Below are positions 18,321-27,091 of a stretch of DNA of 64,000 nt, piece after piece. The DNA comes from DASSJT01 sp963715025. GTDB lineage: Bacteria > Actinomycetota > Actinomycetes > Actinomycetales > Dermatophilaceae. The stretch is from assembly GCA_963715025.1 (NCBI GenBank), contig CAVQQQ010000002.1, positions 806,001 to 870,000 of the forward strand, read 5' to 3'. The notes below the pieces were generated by a model, which saw only the letters and a program-made list of their open reading frames with translations, did not search any database and was not told where the DNA came from. The translations under genes were made by a program, and so were the position numbers. Every line of letters starts with the position of its first letter. The first letter of the stretch is position 1.

Positions 18321-19108
18321 GCCGGAACCCCTGCAGCGATGAGCTCGCGGGCCGCGGCACGGGGGTTGCCACCGATGACGAGTGCCTCGCCGACCAGCAC
18401 GGCGTCAGCGCCCTCGGCCGCGAAACGCGCGGCATCCGCTGCGCCGGCGATGCCCGACTCGGCAACCTTGACGCACGAGCGCGGAATGTCGTCCACGAGG
18501 CGACCGAACGTGTCGGTGTCGACGTCGAGCGTCGTGAGGCTGCGCGCGTTGACCCCGACCACACTGGCGCCGGCGGCCACAGCGCGCCGAGTCTCCGCGT
18601 CGTCGTGGACCTCGACCAGCGCGGTCATCCCGAGCGATCGGGCCAGCGACTGGAGCGCGACGAGCTGGTCCTGCGCCAGCGCTGCCACGATGAGCAGGAC
18701 CAGGTCGGCTCCGTGCGCCCGGGCTTCCCAGACTTGGTAGTCGCTGACGATGAAGTCCTTCCGGAGCACCGGGATGCGCACCGCAGCCCGGACAGCGTCG
18801 AGGTCGGCCAGCGACCCGCCGAAGTGCCGCTGCTCGGTCAGGACACTGACCGCGGCCGCGCCGCCGGCGGCGTATTCCGCCGCCAGTGCTGCCGGGTCCG
18901 GGATGCCGGCCAGGGCGCCTTTGGACGGGCTGCGCCGCTTGATCTCGGCGATGAGCGACAGTCCATCTCGGCGCAGCGCCGCCTCGGCGTCGATGGCCTG
19001 TGGAGCCGAGGCTGCGGCTGCCTGGACCTCCGCGAGCGGCACGGCGGACTCTCGGACAGCGAGATCGTCGCGGACGCCCGCGATGATCTCGTCGAGGACG
19101 GTGGGCAT
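18317..19108 (-). CDS. trpC: Indole-3-glycerol phosphate synthase
   Basis: A 263-residue TIM barrel that closes the indole ring from carboxyphenylaminodeoxyribulose phosphate. Visible motifs: 'LIAEIKRRSPSKG' (catalytic Lys/Glu), 'VPVLRKDFIVS'-type 'IPVLRKDFIV', 'GVNARSLTT' and 'VAESGI'. It starts its own transcript: a -10 box lies 7 nt before the ATG, so trpCBA can be expressed separately from trpE. No trpD, trpF or trpG is nearby; in actinobacteria the TrpF step is commonly done by bifunctional PriA/HisA. Confidence 0.96.
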
Positions 19109-19121
19109 GCGCCCAAGGCTA
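19109..19121 (-). promoter_or_regulatory. Leaderless -10 promoter of trpCBA
   Basis: TAGCCT (19116-19121, minus strand), 7 nt, then the trpC ATG. Confidence 0.5.
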
Positions 19122-19190
19122 GACCGGGTTGCTGGGGCGCCATGGGGGAGGCCCGCGAGACGGGCCAGGACGACCGCTCTCCGTCTGCGG

Positions 19191-19592
19191 TCAGGGCTGG
19201 AGCCCGGAGAGGGCGGGCACCAGGCGCAGCGCGCCGAACAAAAGCAGCCCGCCGAACCAGAGGGTGCCGGCCCGGGAGGTATGCCGGTTCCAGGCCGGAG
19301 TCGTGCCGCGGACTCGGGCGATGGCCCAGAACACCCAGCCGAGCGCGATCACACAGGCCGTCAGGACGGCATACGCGTTGCTGCTGAGCGCGGCCTCTAC
19401 CCGGCCGTGGAGCAGGTCGTTGGCCGCCCGCAGCCCGCCGCAGGCGGGGCACGGGAGCCCGGTGAGCGCCAAGAAGGGACAGAAGCCCCAGGAGCCGTGC
19501 TGGTGTGGGTCGCGCAGGAGGAGCGCCGCGGCGACGGCCGCTCCTGCCCCGGCGGTGAGGGCCGGAGTTCGGAGGCGGGCAGCGAGCCCCAC
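19191..19592 (-). CDS. DUF2752 membrane protein
   Basis: A 133-residue membrane protein with three hydrophobic stretches. The segment 'CPFLALTGLPCPACGGLRA' holds the Cys-rich 'PCPxCG' motif that defines DUF2752. Function is unknown; the paired cysteines might bind a metal or redox group. GTG at 19592 lies 15 nt beyond the stop of the HGxxPAAW gene and has no strong ribosome binding site. Its place between trpE and trpC suggests cotranscription with trpE. Confidence 0.8.
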   Translation of the reverse strand: MGLAARLRTPALTAGAGAAVAAALLLRDPHQHGSWGFCPFLALTGLPCPACGGLRAANDLLHGRVEAALSSNAYAVLTACVIALGWVFWAIARVRGTTPAWNRHTSRAGTLWFGGLLLFGALRLVPALSGLQP

Positions 19593-19607
19593 GGCCGACC
19601 AGACCGC

Positions 19608-19883
19608 TCAGCGGATGCCGGCGGTCGGCTCCGTTCGTCCGGTGCCCTTGTCCTCCCCGTAGCCGGCCATGGCCAAGAGCTTGCCCGCCACGATGCCCAG
19701 GAGGACCACGACGCCGCCGACGACGAACCACAGGACGCTTGCTACGACGACCGCAATAGACATCACGAGGGCGCCGACCAGGATGACCGTCACCGCGGTC
19801 CACGCCGCGACGGTGTGGCCGTGACTCTCGTGGTCGAGCTGGGCGACGTGCTTTCCGGCGTGGCCGGACGGGTGCTCTCCCAT
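19608..19883 (-). CDS. HGxxPAAW family small membrane protein
   Basis: A 91-residue protein with the motif 'HGHTVAAW' (the family's HGxxPxAW signature, here with Val for Pro) followed by two membrane helices ('VTVILVGALVMSIAVVV', 'LWFVVGGVVVLLGIVAG'). AGGAGA stands 9 nt before the ATG. The family is known mainly from actinobacterial trp regions; no activity is established. Confidence 0.78.
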   Translation of the reverse strand: MGEHPSGHAGKHVAQLDHESHGHTVAAWTAVTVILVGALVMSIAVVVASVLWFVVGGVVVLLGIVAGKLLAMAGYGEDKGTGRTEPTAGIR

Positions 19884-19974
19884 GCGGTGAGGTCTCCTGT
19901 GTGCGGTGCTGGCTGCATTGTGGACGCGGGTCTGGGTTGATTGTGTCAGGTGACCCCGCTCGGATCGAGGCAGG

Positions 19975-20640
19975 TCATCGATCTGGCTCCGGCGACTCGG
20001 CCACCCCGTGCTCCGTGGGGTCGACTCCAGCGTCGAGGCTGTCCCACGCCGTCGCGACGCGCTCTCCGCGTGACCCCGCCCGGGTCTGCGCCGGGTCGCT
20101 GGGCGCCGTCGTCCCGAGCGCATCGACCGCGGGCGTCTCATACCGAGCAGAGAGGCCCTGCCAGCGCCCGGCGCCGGCCCAGGCCGCAACGGCGGCCGCG
20201 AACAGGAGGATGGCTCCGGCCAGGGCCAGCCACGGCCAGGCCCCGGTCGAGGCGTGGGTCTCCACCGAGCCGGTGCGGCCGGTGCTCCGCGCGGCCACGC
20301 CCCCGAGCCGGCCACCCGGGTCGGCGAGGACGACCGCGACGAGTCCACCCGCTCCCAGCGCCGCCAGTGCCAGGACGATGATCGAGATGCGCCGGACCAG
20401 GCGGCCCGACGTGGTGGCGGCGAGCGCCGCCGCCGCTGCGGCCAGGGCGATGGCGACGAGTCCTGGCGCCAGCTGGCTGCCGGTGCCCGTGACGCGGCTC
20501 GCCCCGAGGACGGCGTCGTCGACCGTGCCCGACACCCAGGTCCGAGATGCCGAGGCGACCAGGAGCAGGGCCCCCGTGACGGCCAGGCCGATCACCCCAC
20601 GTTTGCTGGTCAGGGCGGCGCCCACCCCTGAGGCCGTCAC
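19975..20640 (-). CDS. Trp-region conserved membrane protein (TIGR02234 type)
   Basis: A 221-residue protein with four predicted membrane helices (about 14-30, 55-75, 80-105, 145-165), the extracellular segment 'SRTWVSGTVDDAVLG' between the first two, and a disordered C-terminal tail. Its pattern and position directly after trpE match the 'trp region conserved hypothetical membrane protein' family. GTG start overlaps the trpE stop by 4 nt. A role in tryptophan uptake or export has been supposed for such proteins but nothing in the sequence proves it. Confidence 0.82.
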   Translation of the reverse strand: MTASGVGAALTSKRGVIGLAVTGALLLVASASRTWVSGTVDDAVLGASRVTGTGSQLAPGLVAIALAAAAAALAATTSGRLVRRISIIVLALAALGAGGLVAVVLADPGGRLGGVAARSTGRTGSVETHASTGAWPWLALAGAILLFAAAVAAWAGAGRWQGLSARYETPAVDALGTTAPSDPAQTRAGSRGERVATAWDSLDAGVDPTEHGVAESPEPDR

Positions 20641-22202
20641 GTGACGGTCCTGAGAGCGCCCGCGGCGGCTACCGCCCGCAGCACGGCGGCTGCCTTGTTG
20701 GCGCACTCCTGGTGCTCGGACGACGGCACTGAGTCCGCCACGATGCCGGCGCCGGCCTGCACATGGGCCGTGCCGTCCTTGATGACTGCGGTACGGATGG
20801 CGATCGCCATGTCGAGGTCGCCGTGGAAGTCGAGGTAGCCCACCACTCCGCCGTAGAGGCCCCGCCGGCTGGGCTCGTACCGCTCGATGAGCTCCATGGC
20901 GCGCGGCTTGGGGGCGCCGGACAGCGTGCCTGCGGGGAACGTCGCGACCAGCGCGTCGTAGGCGCTGGCGTGGTCGGTGAGGTCGCCGACCACGGTCGAC
21001 TCCAGGTGGATGACATGGCTGTAGTGGCGGACGTTCATGAACTCGACGACGTCGACGGTGCCTGCGCCGCTGACCCGCTGGAGGTCGTTGCGCCCCAGGT
21101 CGACGAGCATGACGTGTTCGGCGCGCTCTTTGGGATCCCCCAGCAGGTCCTCGGCGAGCAGCTGGTCCTCCTCGGGGGACTTGCCCCTCGGCCTGGAGCC
21201 GGCGATGGGGTGGGTGATCGCACGCCGGCCAGTCACCTTGACCAGGGCCTCGGGCGAAGAGCCCACCACGTCGTATGCCGTGCCGTCCGGTCCCGGGAAG
21301 CGGAACAGGTACATGTACGGGCTGGGATTGGACGCACGCAGCACGCGGTAGACGTCGAGGGCATCGGCCGGGCAGGGCGCCGAGAAGCGCTGGGACAGGA
21401 CCACCTGGAAGACCTCGCCGGCGCGGATGTCCTCCTTGCCGCGCTCGACGAGCTGTTCGTACTCGTGCGGCGTCATGTTGCTGGAGACCTGGGCGAGGGC
21501 ATCGGCGCTTGCACGCTGGTCGATCACCGCAACAGTGCTCTCCGCCGGCTGGGCCAGCGCCGTGGCCATGGAGTCGAGGCGCGACACGGCGTCAGCCCAG
21601 GCCTGCTCGACCCGCTCGTCGGTGGCGTCGTAGTTGACCGCGTTGGCGATCAGGAGCAGCGACCCGTCGCTGTGGTCGAGGACGGCAAGGTCGGTCGCCA
21701 GCATCATGGAGATCTCGGGCAGGCCCAGGACATCGTCGGCCTCGTGTGGCACGCGCTCCCAGTGGCGGACGGCGTCGTAGGTGATCGCGCCCACCATGCC
21801 GCCCGTGAGTGGCGGGAGCCCGGGGATCGGCTCGGTCGCAAGCGCGGCCACCGTGTCCCGCAGCGCGTCGACCGGGCTGCCGCTCGTCGGCACGCCGACC
21901 GGCGGCTGGCCGATCCAATAGGCCTGACCGTCGTGTTCGGTCAGCGTGGCGCGGGAGGCCGCCCCCACGATGGAGTAGCGCGACCACACACCGCCGTGCT
22001 CGGCCGACTCCAGCAGAAAGGTGCCGGGCGCACTGCTGGCGAGCTTGCGGTAGACGCCCACCGGCGTCTCCGCGTCGGCCATGAGCCGCCGGACCACCGG
22101 GATGACCCGGCGGTCCTGGGCCAGGAGCCGGAACACCTCGAGCGAGGGCCACGTGGCGCCGAACGCGAGGTCGGGGAACACGTCGGTGGCGGTCTCAGCC
22201 AT
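20637..22202 (-). CDS. trpE: Anthranilate synthase component I
   Basis: A 521-residue chorismate-utilising enzyme making anthranilate with the TrpG amidotransferase, which is not in this window. The N-terminal domain has the tryptophan-feedback motif 'LLESAEHGGVWSRYSIVG'; the catalytic domain has 'SPEALVKVTGRRAITHPIAGSRPRG', 'HVMLVDLGRNDL' and the C-terminal 'YGGVVGYLDF' and 'IQAGAGIVADS'-type 'VQAGAGIVADS'. The ATG at 22202 follows GGGAG by 9 nt and overlaps hisI by 8 nt, so expression is coupled to a histidine gene. No tryptophan leader peptide is seen. Confidence 0.95.
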   Translation of the reverse strand: MAETATDVFPDLAFGATWPSLEVFRLLAQDRRVIPVVRRLMADAETPVGVYRKLASSAPGTFLLESAEHGGVWSRYSIVGAASRATLTEHDGQAYWIGQPPVGVPTSGSPVDALRDTVAALATEPIPGLPPLTGGMVGAITYDAVRHWERVPHEADDVLGLPEISMMLATDLAVLDHSDGSLLLIANAVNYDATDERVEQAWADAVSRLDSMATALAQPAESTVAVIDQRASADALAQVSSNMTPHEYEQLVERGKEDIRAGEVFQVVLSQRFSAPCPADALDVYRVLRASNPSPYMYLFRFPGPDGTAYDVVGSSPEALVKVTGRRAITHPIAGSRPRGKSPEEDQLLAEDLLGDPKERAEHVMLVDLGRNDLQRVSGAGTVDVVEFMNVRHYSHVIHLESTVVGDLTDHASAYDALVATFPAGTLSGAPKPRAMELIERYEPSRRGLYGGVVGYLDFHGDLDMAIAIRTAVIKDGTAHVQAGAGIVADSVPSSEHQECANKAAAVLRAVAAAGALRTVT

Positions 22203-22581
22203 CGCTCGGCTCTCCCGGGCCGCAGCCCTGCCTCGCGCCGAGGTCTCCTGCGTCGAAGCAGGTGCGGTCGCCGGTGTGGCACGCGCTGCCGACCTGGTCG
22301 ACCTGCACAAGCAGGGCATCGCCGTCGCAGTCCAGTGCGACCGAGCGCACCACCTGGACGTGGCCGGAGGTGTCGCCCTTGCGCCAGAACTCCTGGCGGC
22401 TGCGCGACCAGTACGTCACGCGGCCCTCGGTGAGCGTTCGTCGGAGCGCCTCGTCGTTCATCCAGCCGAGCATGAGGACCTCACCGGTGTCGTGCTGCTG
22501 CACGATGGCGGCGACCAGCCCGGCGGGATCGTGTTTGAGCCTGGTGGCGATCTCCGGGGCCAGGGAGGGTGGGGGTGTCAC
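22195..22581 (-). CDS. hisI: Phosphoribosyl-AMP cyclohydrolase
   Basis: A 128-residue enzyme opening the purine ring of phosphoribosyl-AMP in histidine synthesis. Motifs: 'EVLMLGWMNDEALRRTL', 'YWSRSRQEFWRKGDTSGH' and the zinc-binding cysteines in 'DCDGDALLVQV', 'ACHTG' and 'RTCF'. It is the stand-alone HisI; hisE is separate at 33 kb. GTG at 22581 is chosen because upstream codons lack family character and a -10-like CAGAAT ends 6 nt upstream. First gene of the hisI-trpE unit. Confidence 0.93.
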   Translation of the reverse strand: MTPPPSLAPEIATRLKHDPAGLVAAIVQQHDTGEVLMLGWMNDEALRRTLTEGRVTYWSRSRQEFWRKGDTSGHVQVVRSVALDCDGDALLVQVDQVGSACHTGDRTCFDAGDLGARQGCGPGEPSDG

Positions 22582-22648
22582 CCGGACATTCTGCCGTGGC
22601 GCTGCCGAGGCAACCGCAGCGCACCACGATGCGGTCGGCCCGCGTGCC

Positions 22649-24433
22649 TCATGTCCCCCGCTGCTGGGCCGCCCACGAGGCGTGGAGCCGGCTGTAGACG
22701 CCGCCGTTGCCGACGAGGTCACGGTGGTGCCCTCGCTCCACAATCCGGCCGCCGTCCATGACGATGACCCCGTCTGCCGCCTCGGCGGTCGACAGGCGGT
22801 GGGCGATCGTGACCGAGGTGCGCCCTCGCGTGAGCCCCTCCAGGGCGCGCTGCAGCCGCACCTCCGTGGCGGGGTCGACCGCGGACGTGGCCTCGTCGAG
22901 GACCAGCAGGTCGGGATCGGCGAGGTAGGCCCGGGCCAGGGCGACGAGCTGGCGCTCCCCGGCCGACAGCGACTCGCCGCGCTGGCCGACCTCGGTGGCC
23001 AGCCCCGCCGGAAGTCCCGCCACCCAGCCGTCGAGGCCGAGCTCGGTCATGGCGAGGCGCACGTCGTCGGCGCTTGCCTCCGGTCGGCCGAACCGGATGT
23101 TCTGCAGCAGGGTGTCGTCGAAGAGGAAGCCCTCCTGCGGGACGAGCACGATGCGGTCCCGCAGGCTGGAGAAGCGGACCTTCCGGAGGTCGACGCCGTC
23201 GACGCGCACCACTCCCCGCGATGGATCCATCAGCCGGGTGAGCAGTTTCGCCAGCGTCGACTTGCCCGAGCCGGTCTCGCCGACGATGGCCACCCGCGAC
23301 CGGGGCGCGATGACCAGGCTGGCGTCGCGCAGGACGGGCGGGCCGCCCGGGTAGGCGAACTCGACGTCGTCGAACTCCACCTCGATGGGCCCACGCGGCA
23401 GGACGCGCCCCGCGTCTCCGGGATCGGCCACGTCGGCGGGTGTGTCGATGACGCCGATGACCCGCCGCCAGCCGGCCACGGCGTTCTGGAGCTCGTTGAG
23501 GATCTCGGTGGCCTGCTGGACCGGCAGCGTGAAGAGGTTGACCAGGAAGACGAAGGCCAGGAGGCGGCCCAGGCTCAGCCCTTGGCCGGCCAGCATGACG
23601 GTGCCGACCACGAGCACCACTGCGAGCGTGAGGCCGGCGACCAGCTGCCCTGCCGAGAAGGCCACGACCGAGCGCACCTGTGCCCGGACGGCCGCCCGCC
23701 GGTGTCCCTCGACCGCAGCGTCGATGCGCTCAGCCGTGCGTGCCTCGACGCCGTAGGCCCGGATCGTTGCGGCACCCACAACCGATTCGGAGATGGCGGC
23801 CAGCATGTCGCCGATCCGCTCCCGCACCTGGGTATAGGCGCGGCCCAGGGTCACCTGGAAGCGGCGCACCACGATGATCAGCGGCACGAAGCAACCCCAT
23901 ACGACCAGGGTCAGCAGGGGGCTGTAGAGCACCATGAGCGTGGTCGCGACGACGATCTGGGCCAGGCTGACCAGCAGGATGACGCCGCCGAACTGGAGGA
24001 ACATCGAGATGGTGTCGACGTCGGTGGTCACCCTCGCCACCATCGAGCCTCGGCGCTCGGTGTTCTGGGTGAGCATGGAGAGGTCGTGCATGTGGCGGAA
24101 CGCCGTGACCCTCAGGGTGCCGAGACCGGCCTCCGAGGCGCGGAACAGCCGGACGTTCACGGCATACGCGCAGACAGCCGTGACGACGACGACCGCAGCG
24201 CCAAGGGCAACGGTCCGCCACACCAGCGCGAGGTCCGGGCCCCCGGCAGCCAGCAGCCCGTGGTCGGTGGTCTGCTGCACGACGAAGGGGACGACGACCC
24301 GCCCGACAGTCGTCAGCAGGGCCAGCACCAGGGTGACGCCGAGCCCGGCGCGCATCTCCGGCGAGAGCCGCAGCCCGCGTTTGACGGTCTGCCAGGTCGA
24401 CAGGGCGGAGGTCGCCTCGATCACGGTGCTCAT
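22649..24433 (-). CDS. Heterodimeric ABC exporter, subunit with canonical Walker B
   Basis: A 594-residue half-transporter: six membrane spans (about 1-320) fused to an ATPase domain. Walker A 'GETGSGKST', Q-loop 'LVPQEGFLF', signature 'LSAGERQ' (second Gly replaced by Ala, Gln by Glu), Walker B 'LLVLDEATSAVD' with the catalytic Glu, and H-loop 'TIAHRLST'. The ATG overlaps the stop of the partner gene by 4 nt. It complements the partner's defects: canonical Glu/His here, weakened signature here. Substrate unknown; such exporters carry drugs, lipids or peptides. Confidence 0.92.
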   Translation of the reverse strand: MSTVIEATSALSTWQTVKRGLRLSPEMRAGLGVTLVLALLTTVGRVVVPFVVQQTTDHGLLAAGGPDLALVWRTVALGAAVVVVTAVCAYAVNVRLFRASEAGLGTLRVTAFRHMHDLSMLTQNTERRGSMVARVTTDVDTISMFLQFGGVILLVSLAQIVVATTLMVLYSPLLTLVVWGCFVPLIIVVRRFQVTLGRAYTQVRERIGDMLAAISESVVGAATIRAYGVEARTAERIDAAVEGHRRAAVRAQVRSVVAFSAGQLVAGLTLAVVLVVGTVMLAGQGLSLGRLLAFVFLVNLFTLPVQQATEILNELQNAVAGWRRVIGVIDTPADVADPGDAGRVLPRGPIEVEFDDVEFAYPGGPPVLRDASLVIAPRSRVAIVGETGSGKSTLAKLLTRLMDPSRGVVRVDGVDLRKVRFSSLRDRIVLVPQEGFLFDDTLLQNIRFGRPEASADDVRLAMTELGLDGWVAGLPAGLATEVGQRGESLSAGERQLVALARAYLADPDLLVLDEATSAVDPATEVRLQRALEGLTRGRTSVTIAHRLSTAEAADGVIVMDGGRIVERGHHRDLVGNGGVYSRLHASWAAQQRGT

Positions 24434-26283
24434 GGCTGGGCACCCTCTCGCTCGCCGCCCAGCCGCGGCTCCTCGCCGGCCGCCACGGCGGTGCGCTCCT
24501 CGGCCTCGCGCGCATAGGCCGTGACGAGGTCCAGGTAGCCGGGCGTGCGGGCCATGAGCGCGTCGTGGGCGCCTCGGTCGACAACCCTCCCCCGTTCGAC
24601 GTAAACCACCTCGTCGGCCAGACCGATCGTCGCGAGGCGGTAGGCGACCACGAGGACCGTGGTGCCGGCACTCGCCTCCCTGAGGCTCGCGAGGATGGCC
24701 TGCTCGACCGTTGGGTCCACCGCGCTCGTGGCGTCGTCGAGGACGAGGAGCCCCGGCTGGCGGATCACGGCCCGGGCCAGCGCGATGCGCTGCCGCTGCC
24801 CCCCGGACAGGGACGCGCCGCGCTCCCCGACCCGCGTGCTGATGCCCTCTGCGAGGCTGGCAACGAACCCGTCGGCCTGCGCCGTCCTCAGGGCGGCCCA
24901 CACCTCGGCGTCGGAGAACTCCTGCCCCAGGGTGATGTTGCCCCGGACGGTGTCGTCGAAGAGGAACGTCTGCTGTGAGACGAGCGCGGCGACCTCGGAC
25001 ACCCCGCCGTGCCGCACCTCACGCAGGTTGATTCCGTCGATGGCGACGAGACCGCTGTCGGGGTCGACCAGCCGGATCGACAGCCCAGCGAGCGTCGACT
25101 TCCCCGACCCGGTCGGACCCACCAGGGCCACGGTGGAGCTCGCGGCCACCTCGATCGTGGCTCCGTGGATTGCAGGGACCCGGATGTCGGCCCCGGACTC
25201 GTCGACGCTGTCGTAGGCGTAATGGACATCGCGGAGGCTGAGGTGGCTGGCGGCACGACGGGGCAGCGACCGGGTTCCGAAGGCCATCTCCCCGGATGCC
25301 TCCAGGACGGCGCTGACGCGCTCCCAGCCGACCACCGTGCGCGGTAGCTCGCCCAGCACCCAGCCGAGTGCGCGCACCGGGAACGCCAGGACCGAGATGA
25401 GGTAGGCCACCTGGACGACGTCTGCGGGCGTGAGGTGGCCGCTGGCCACACGCTGCGTGCCGAAGGCCAGCACCGCGAGGGTGCCCAGTGTGGGTATGGC
25501 GTCGATGACCGGGTCGAAGGTGCCGCGGGTGCGGCCGACCCCGATGTTGGCGTTCTGGAGCTGGCGGCTGACGACATCGAACCGATCGGTCTCGCGGTCC
25601 TCCCGGCCCATGGCTTTGACCAGCAGGGCGGCCTCGAAGCTCTCGTGGGCCACCTCGGACACCTCGGCCCGCAGCTGCTGCGCGCGTGTGACGCGCGGCG
25701 ACATCGCACGTTGGAACACGGCGTTGGCGAGGAAGAGCAAAGGGAACACGGCCAGGCCCACCAGGGCCATCACGGCGTCGACCCTGAACATCTGCACGAT
25801 GCCGGTCGCGAGCATGACCAGCACGCCGAGTGCCATCGGCAGCGGGGCGAAGACGTTCCACGTTGCCTCGACGTCGGCATTGGCGTTGGAGAGCAGCTGA
25901 CCGGACGGGTGTCGGTGATGCCACGAGAGCGGGAGCCGGAGGTACTGCCGGGTGACCCGCCGCCGGAACTCCGCGCCGACGTTGTACATCGTGACGCCCG
26001 CGGCGACGCGCCGCAGGACCACGCCCACCACCGTCACGACGACGGCCCCCGCGACCCACGCGCCGATCGCCGCCAGCTGGGCCGACGTCACGCGGTGCTG
26101 CTGGGCTGCCGGTGTGATGTAGACCTTCGTCACGTGGCCGACCGCCCATGCCGTGGCCACCGTCATCACGCCGTAGATGGTGCTGCCTAGCACCGCCAGG
26201 GCGAACCACCGCTTCTCGAGGCGCACCCCGATCGCGACGATCCGGAGGCTGCGCGCCAGTGAGCTGGGGGCGCCGGCGGGCAT
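24430..26283 (-). CDS. Heterodimeric ABC exporter, subunit with degenerate catalytic residues
   Basis: A 617-residue half-transporter with six membrane spans (about 25-330) and an ATPase domain: Walker A 'GPTGSGKST', Q-loop 'LVSQQTFLF', intact signature 'LSGGQRQR', but Walker B ends 'LLVLDDATSAVD' (Asp for Glu) and the switch is 'VVAYRLAT' (Tyr for His). It therefore should not hydrolyse ATP at its own Walker site, as in TM287/288-type asymmetric exporters. AGGAGG lies 7 nt before the ATG. Palindromes upstream may bind a regulator. First gene of the two-gene exporter operon. Confidence 0.92.
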   Translation of the reverse strand: MPAGAPSSLARSLRIVAIGVRLEKRWFALAVLGSTIYGVMTVATAWAVGHVTKVYITPAAQQHRVTSAQLAAIGAWVAGAVVVTVVGVVLRRVAAGVTMYNVGAEFRRRVTRQYLRLPLSWHHRHPSGQLLSNANADVEATWNVFAPLPMALGVLVMLATGIVQMFRVDAVMALVGLAVFPLLFLANAVFQRAMSPRVTRAQQLRAEVSEVAHESFEAALLVKAMGREDRETDRFDVVSRQLQNANIGVGRTRGTFDPVIDAIPTLGTLAVLAFGTQRVASGHLTPADVVQVAYLISVLAFPVRALGWVLGELPRTVVGWERVSAVLEASGEMAFGTRSLPRRAASHLSLRDVHYAYDSVDESGADIRVPAIHGATIEVAASSTVALVGPTGSGKSTLAGLSIRLVDPDSGLVAIDGINLREVRHGGVSEVAALVSQQTFLFDDTVRGNITLGQEFSDAEVWAALRTAQADGFVASLAEGISTRVGERGASLSGGQRQRIALARAVIRQPGLLVLDDATSAVDPTVEQAILASLREASAGTTVLVVAYRLATIGLADEVVYVERGRVVDRGAHDALMARTPGYLDLVTAYAREAEERTAVAAGEEPRLGGEREGAQP

Positions 26284-26298
26284 GCAGTGGCCTCCTGT

Positions 26299-26345
26299 CG
26301 TGAGCTCTCACGGAATGTCCTGGGGTGAAGGTCAACCCTCTCACG
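26299..26345 (-). promoter_or_regulatory. Inverted and direct repeats upstream of the ABC exporter
   Basis: CGTGAG-CT-CTCACG is a palindrome at 26299-26312. The half CTCTCACG recurs at 26338-26345, exactly 33 bp from its first copy (26305-26312), and a TTGACC lies between on the minus strand. The spacing equals about three helical turns, suggesting cooperative regulator binding. The rest of the 148-bp divergent gap shows no other feature. Confidence 0.4.
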
Positions 26346-26431
26346 CGGCGGTGGCATTCCCGGACCCGTTTTCGCAGGGCGGTGAAGGAGGTGCCGACGC
26401 GGTCTCGCGGCGGACCCGGCATGATGAGCGC

Positions 26432-27073
26432 GTGAGCGGACTGGCCCAGCGGGAGCGGCAGGCACTGTGCGACACGTTCGACCGGGTCGGGCCCGGCGCA
26501 CCGACTGTGTGCTCGCCGTGGACGACAGCCGACCTCGCTGCGCATCTGGTCATCCGCGACCGCCGGCCGGACCTGTCCCCCGGCATCTGGGTCCGGTTCC
26601 TCGCCGGGCGCACCGAGGCCGGCATGGCCGCCTATGCCGCCAAACCGTGGCCCGAGCTCGTCGGCCTGGTGCGCAGCGGGCCGCCGCGCTGGTCCCCGGC
26701 CAGCCTCGGGCCGGTCGACGAGGCGGTCAACCTCATGGAGTTCTACATCCACCACGAGGACGTGCTGCGCGCCCAGGCCGTGGGTCCCCAGCGGACCGTG
26801 CCGGAGGACCTGGAGCGCGCCCTCTGGGGGGTGCTGCGCCGCCTCGGCCCCATCCTGTTCCGACGGGCCCGAGCGGGTGCGGTGCTCGTGGCGCCCGGAC
26901 ACGGCAGGGTCACCGCCCGGCAGGAGACCGGCCCCGGTAGCGTCACCATCACCGCTCACCCCTCGGAGCTGGCCCTCGTCGCCTATGGGCGGGCACGGGT
27001 TGCCCAGGTCGACGTCTCGGGTCGTCCCGAGGCCGTCGACGCGGTGCTCGGCAGCGAGCTCGGCCTGGCCTGA
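26432..27073 (+). CDS. TIGR03085-type, maleylpyruvate-isomerase-fold metal-binding protein
   Basis: A 213-residue protein of the DinB/mycothiol-dependent fold. 'VCSPWTTADLAAHLVIRDRRPD' supplies the first metal-binding His, and 'LMEFYIHHEDVLRAQ' the others; a C-terminal domain (about 130-213) follows. The family is widespread in mycothiol-making actinobacteria. Catalytic activity is not known for this subfamily; metal binding is inferred from the His residues. GTG at 26432 gives a compact N-terminus; a CATGAT box ends 6 nt upstream. It converges on hisF with an 18-nt gap. Confidence 0.75.
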   Translation: MSGLAQRERQALCDTFDRVGPGAPTVCSPWTTADLAAHLVIRDRRPDLSPGIWVRFLAGRTEAGMAAYAAKPWPELVGLVRSGPPRWSPASLGPVDEAVNLMEFYIHHEDVLRAQAVGPQRTVPEDLERALWGVLRRLGPILFRRARAGAVLVAPGHGRVTARQETGPGSVTITAHPSELALVAYGRARVAQVDVSGRPEAVDAVLGSELGLA

Positions 27074-27091
27074 CCCGCTCCCCACCAGGGT

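Noticed and set aside
22203..22700. Tryptophan attenuator or leader peptide before trpE or trpC
   Set aside because: trpE overlaps hisI, trpC is leaderless, and no short frame with tandem TGG codons is present.
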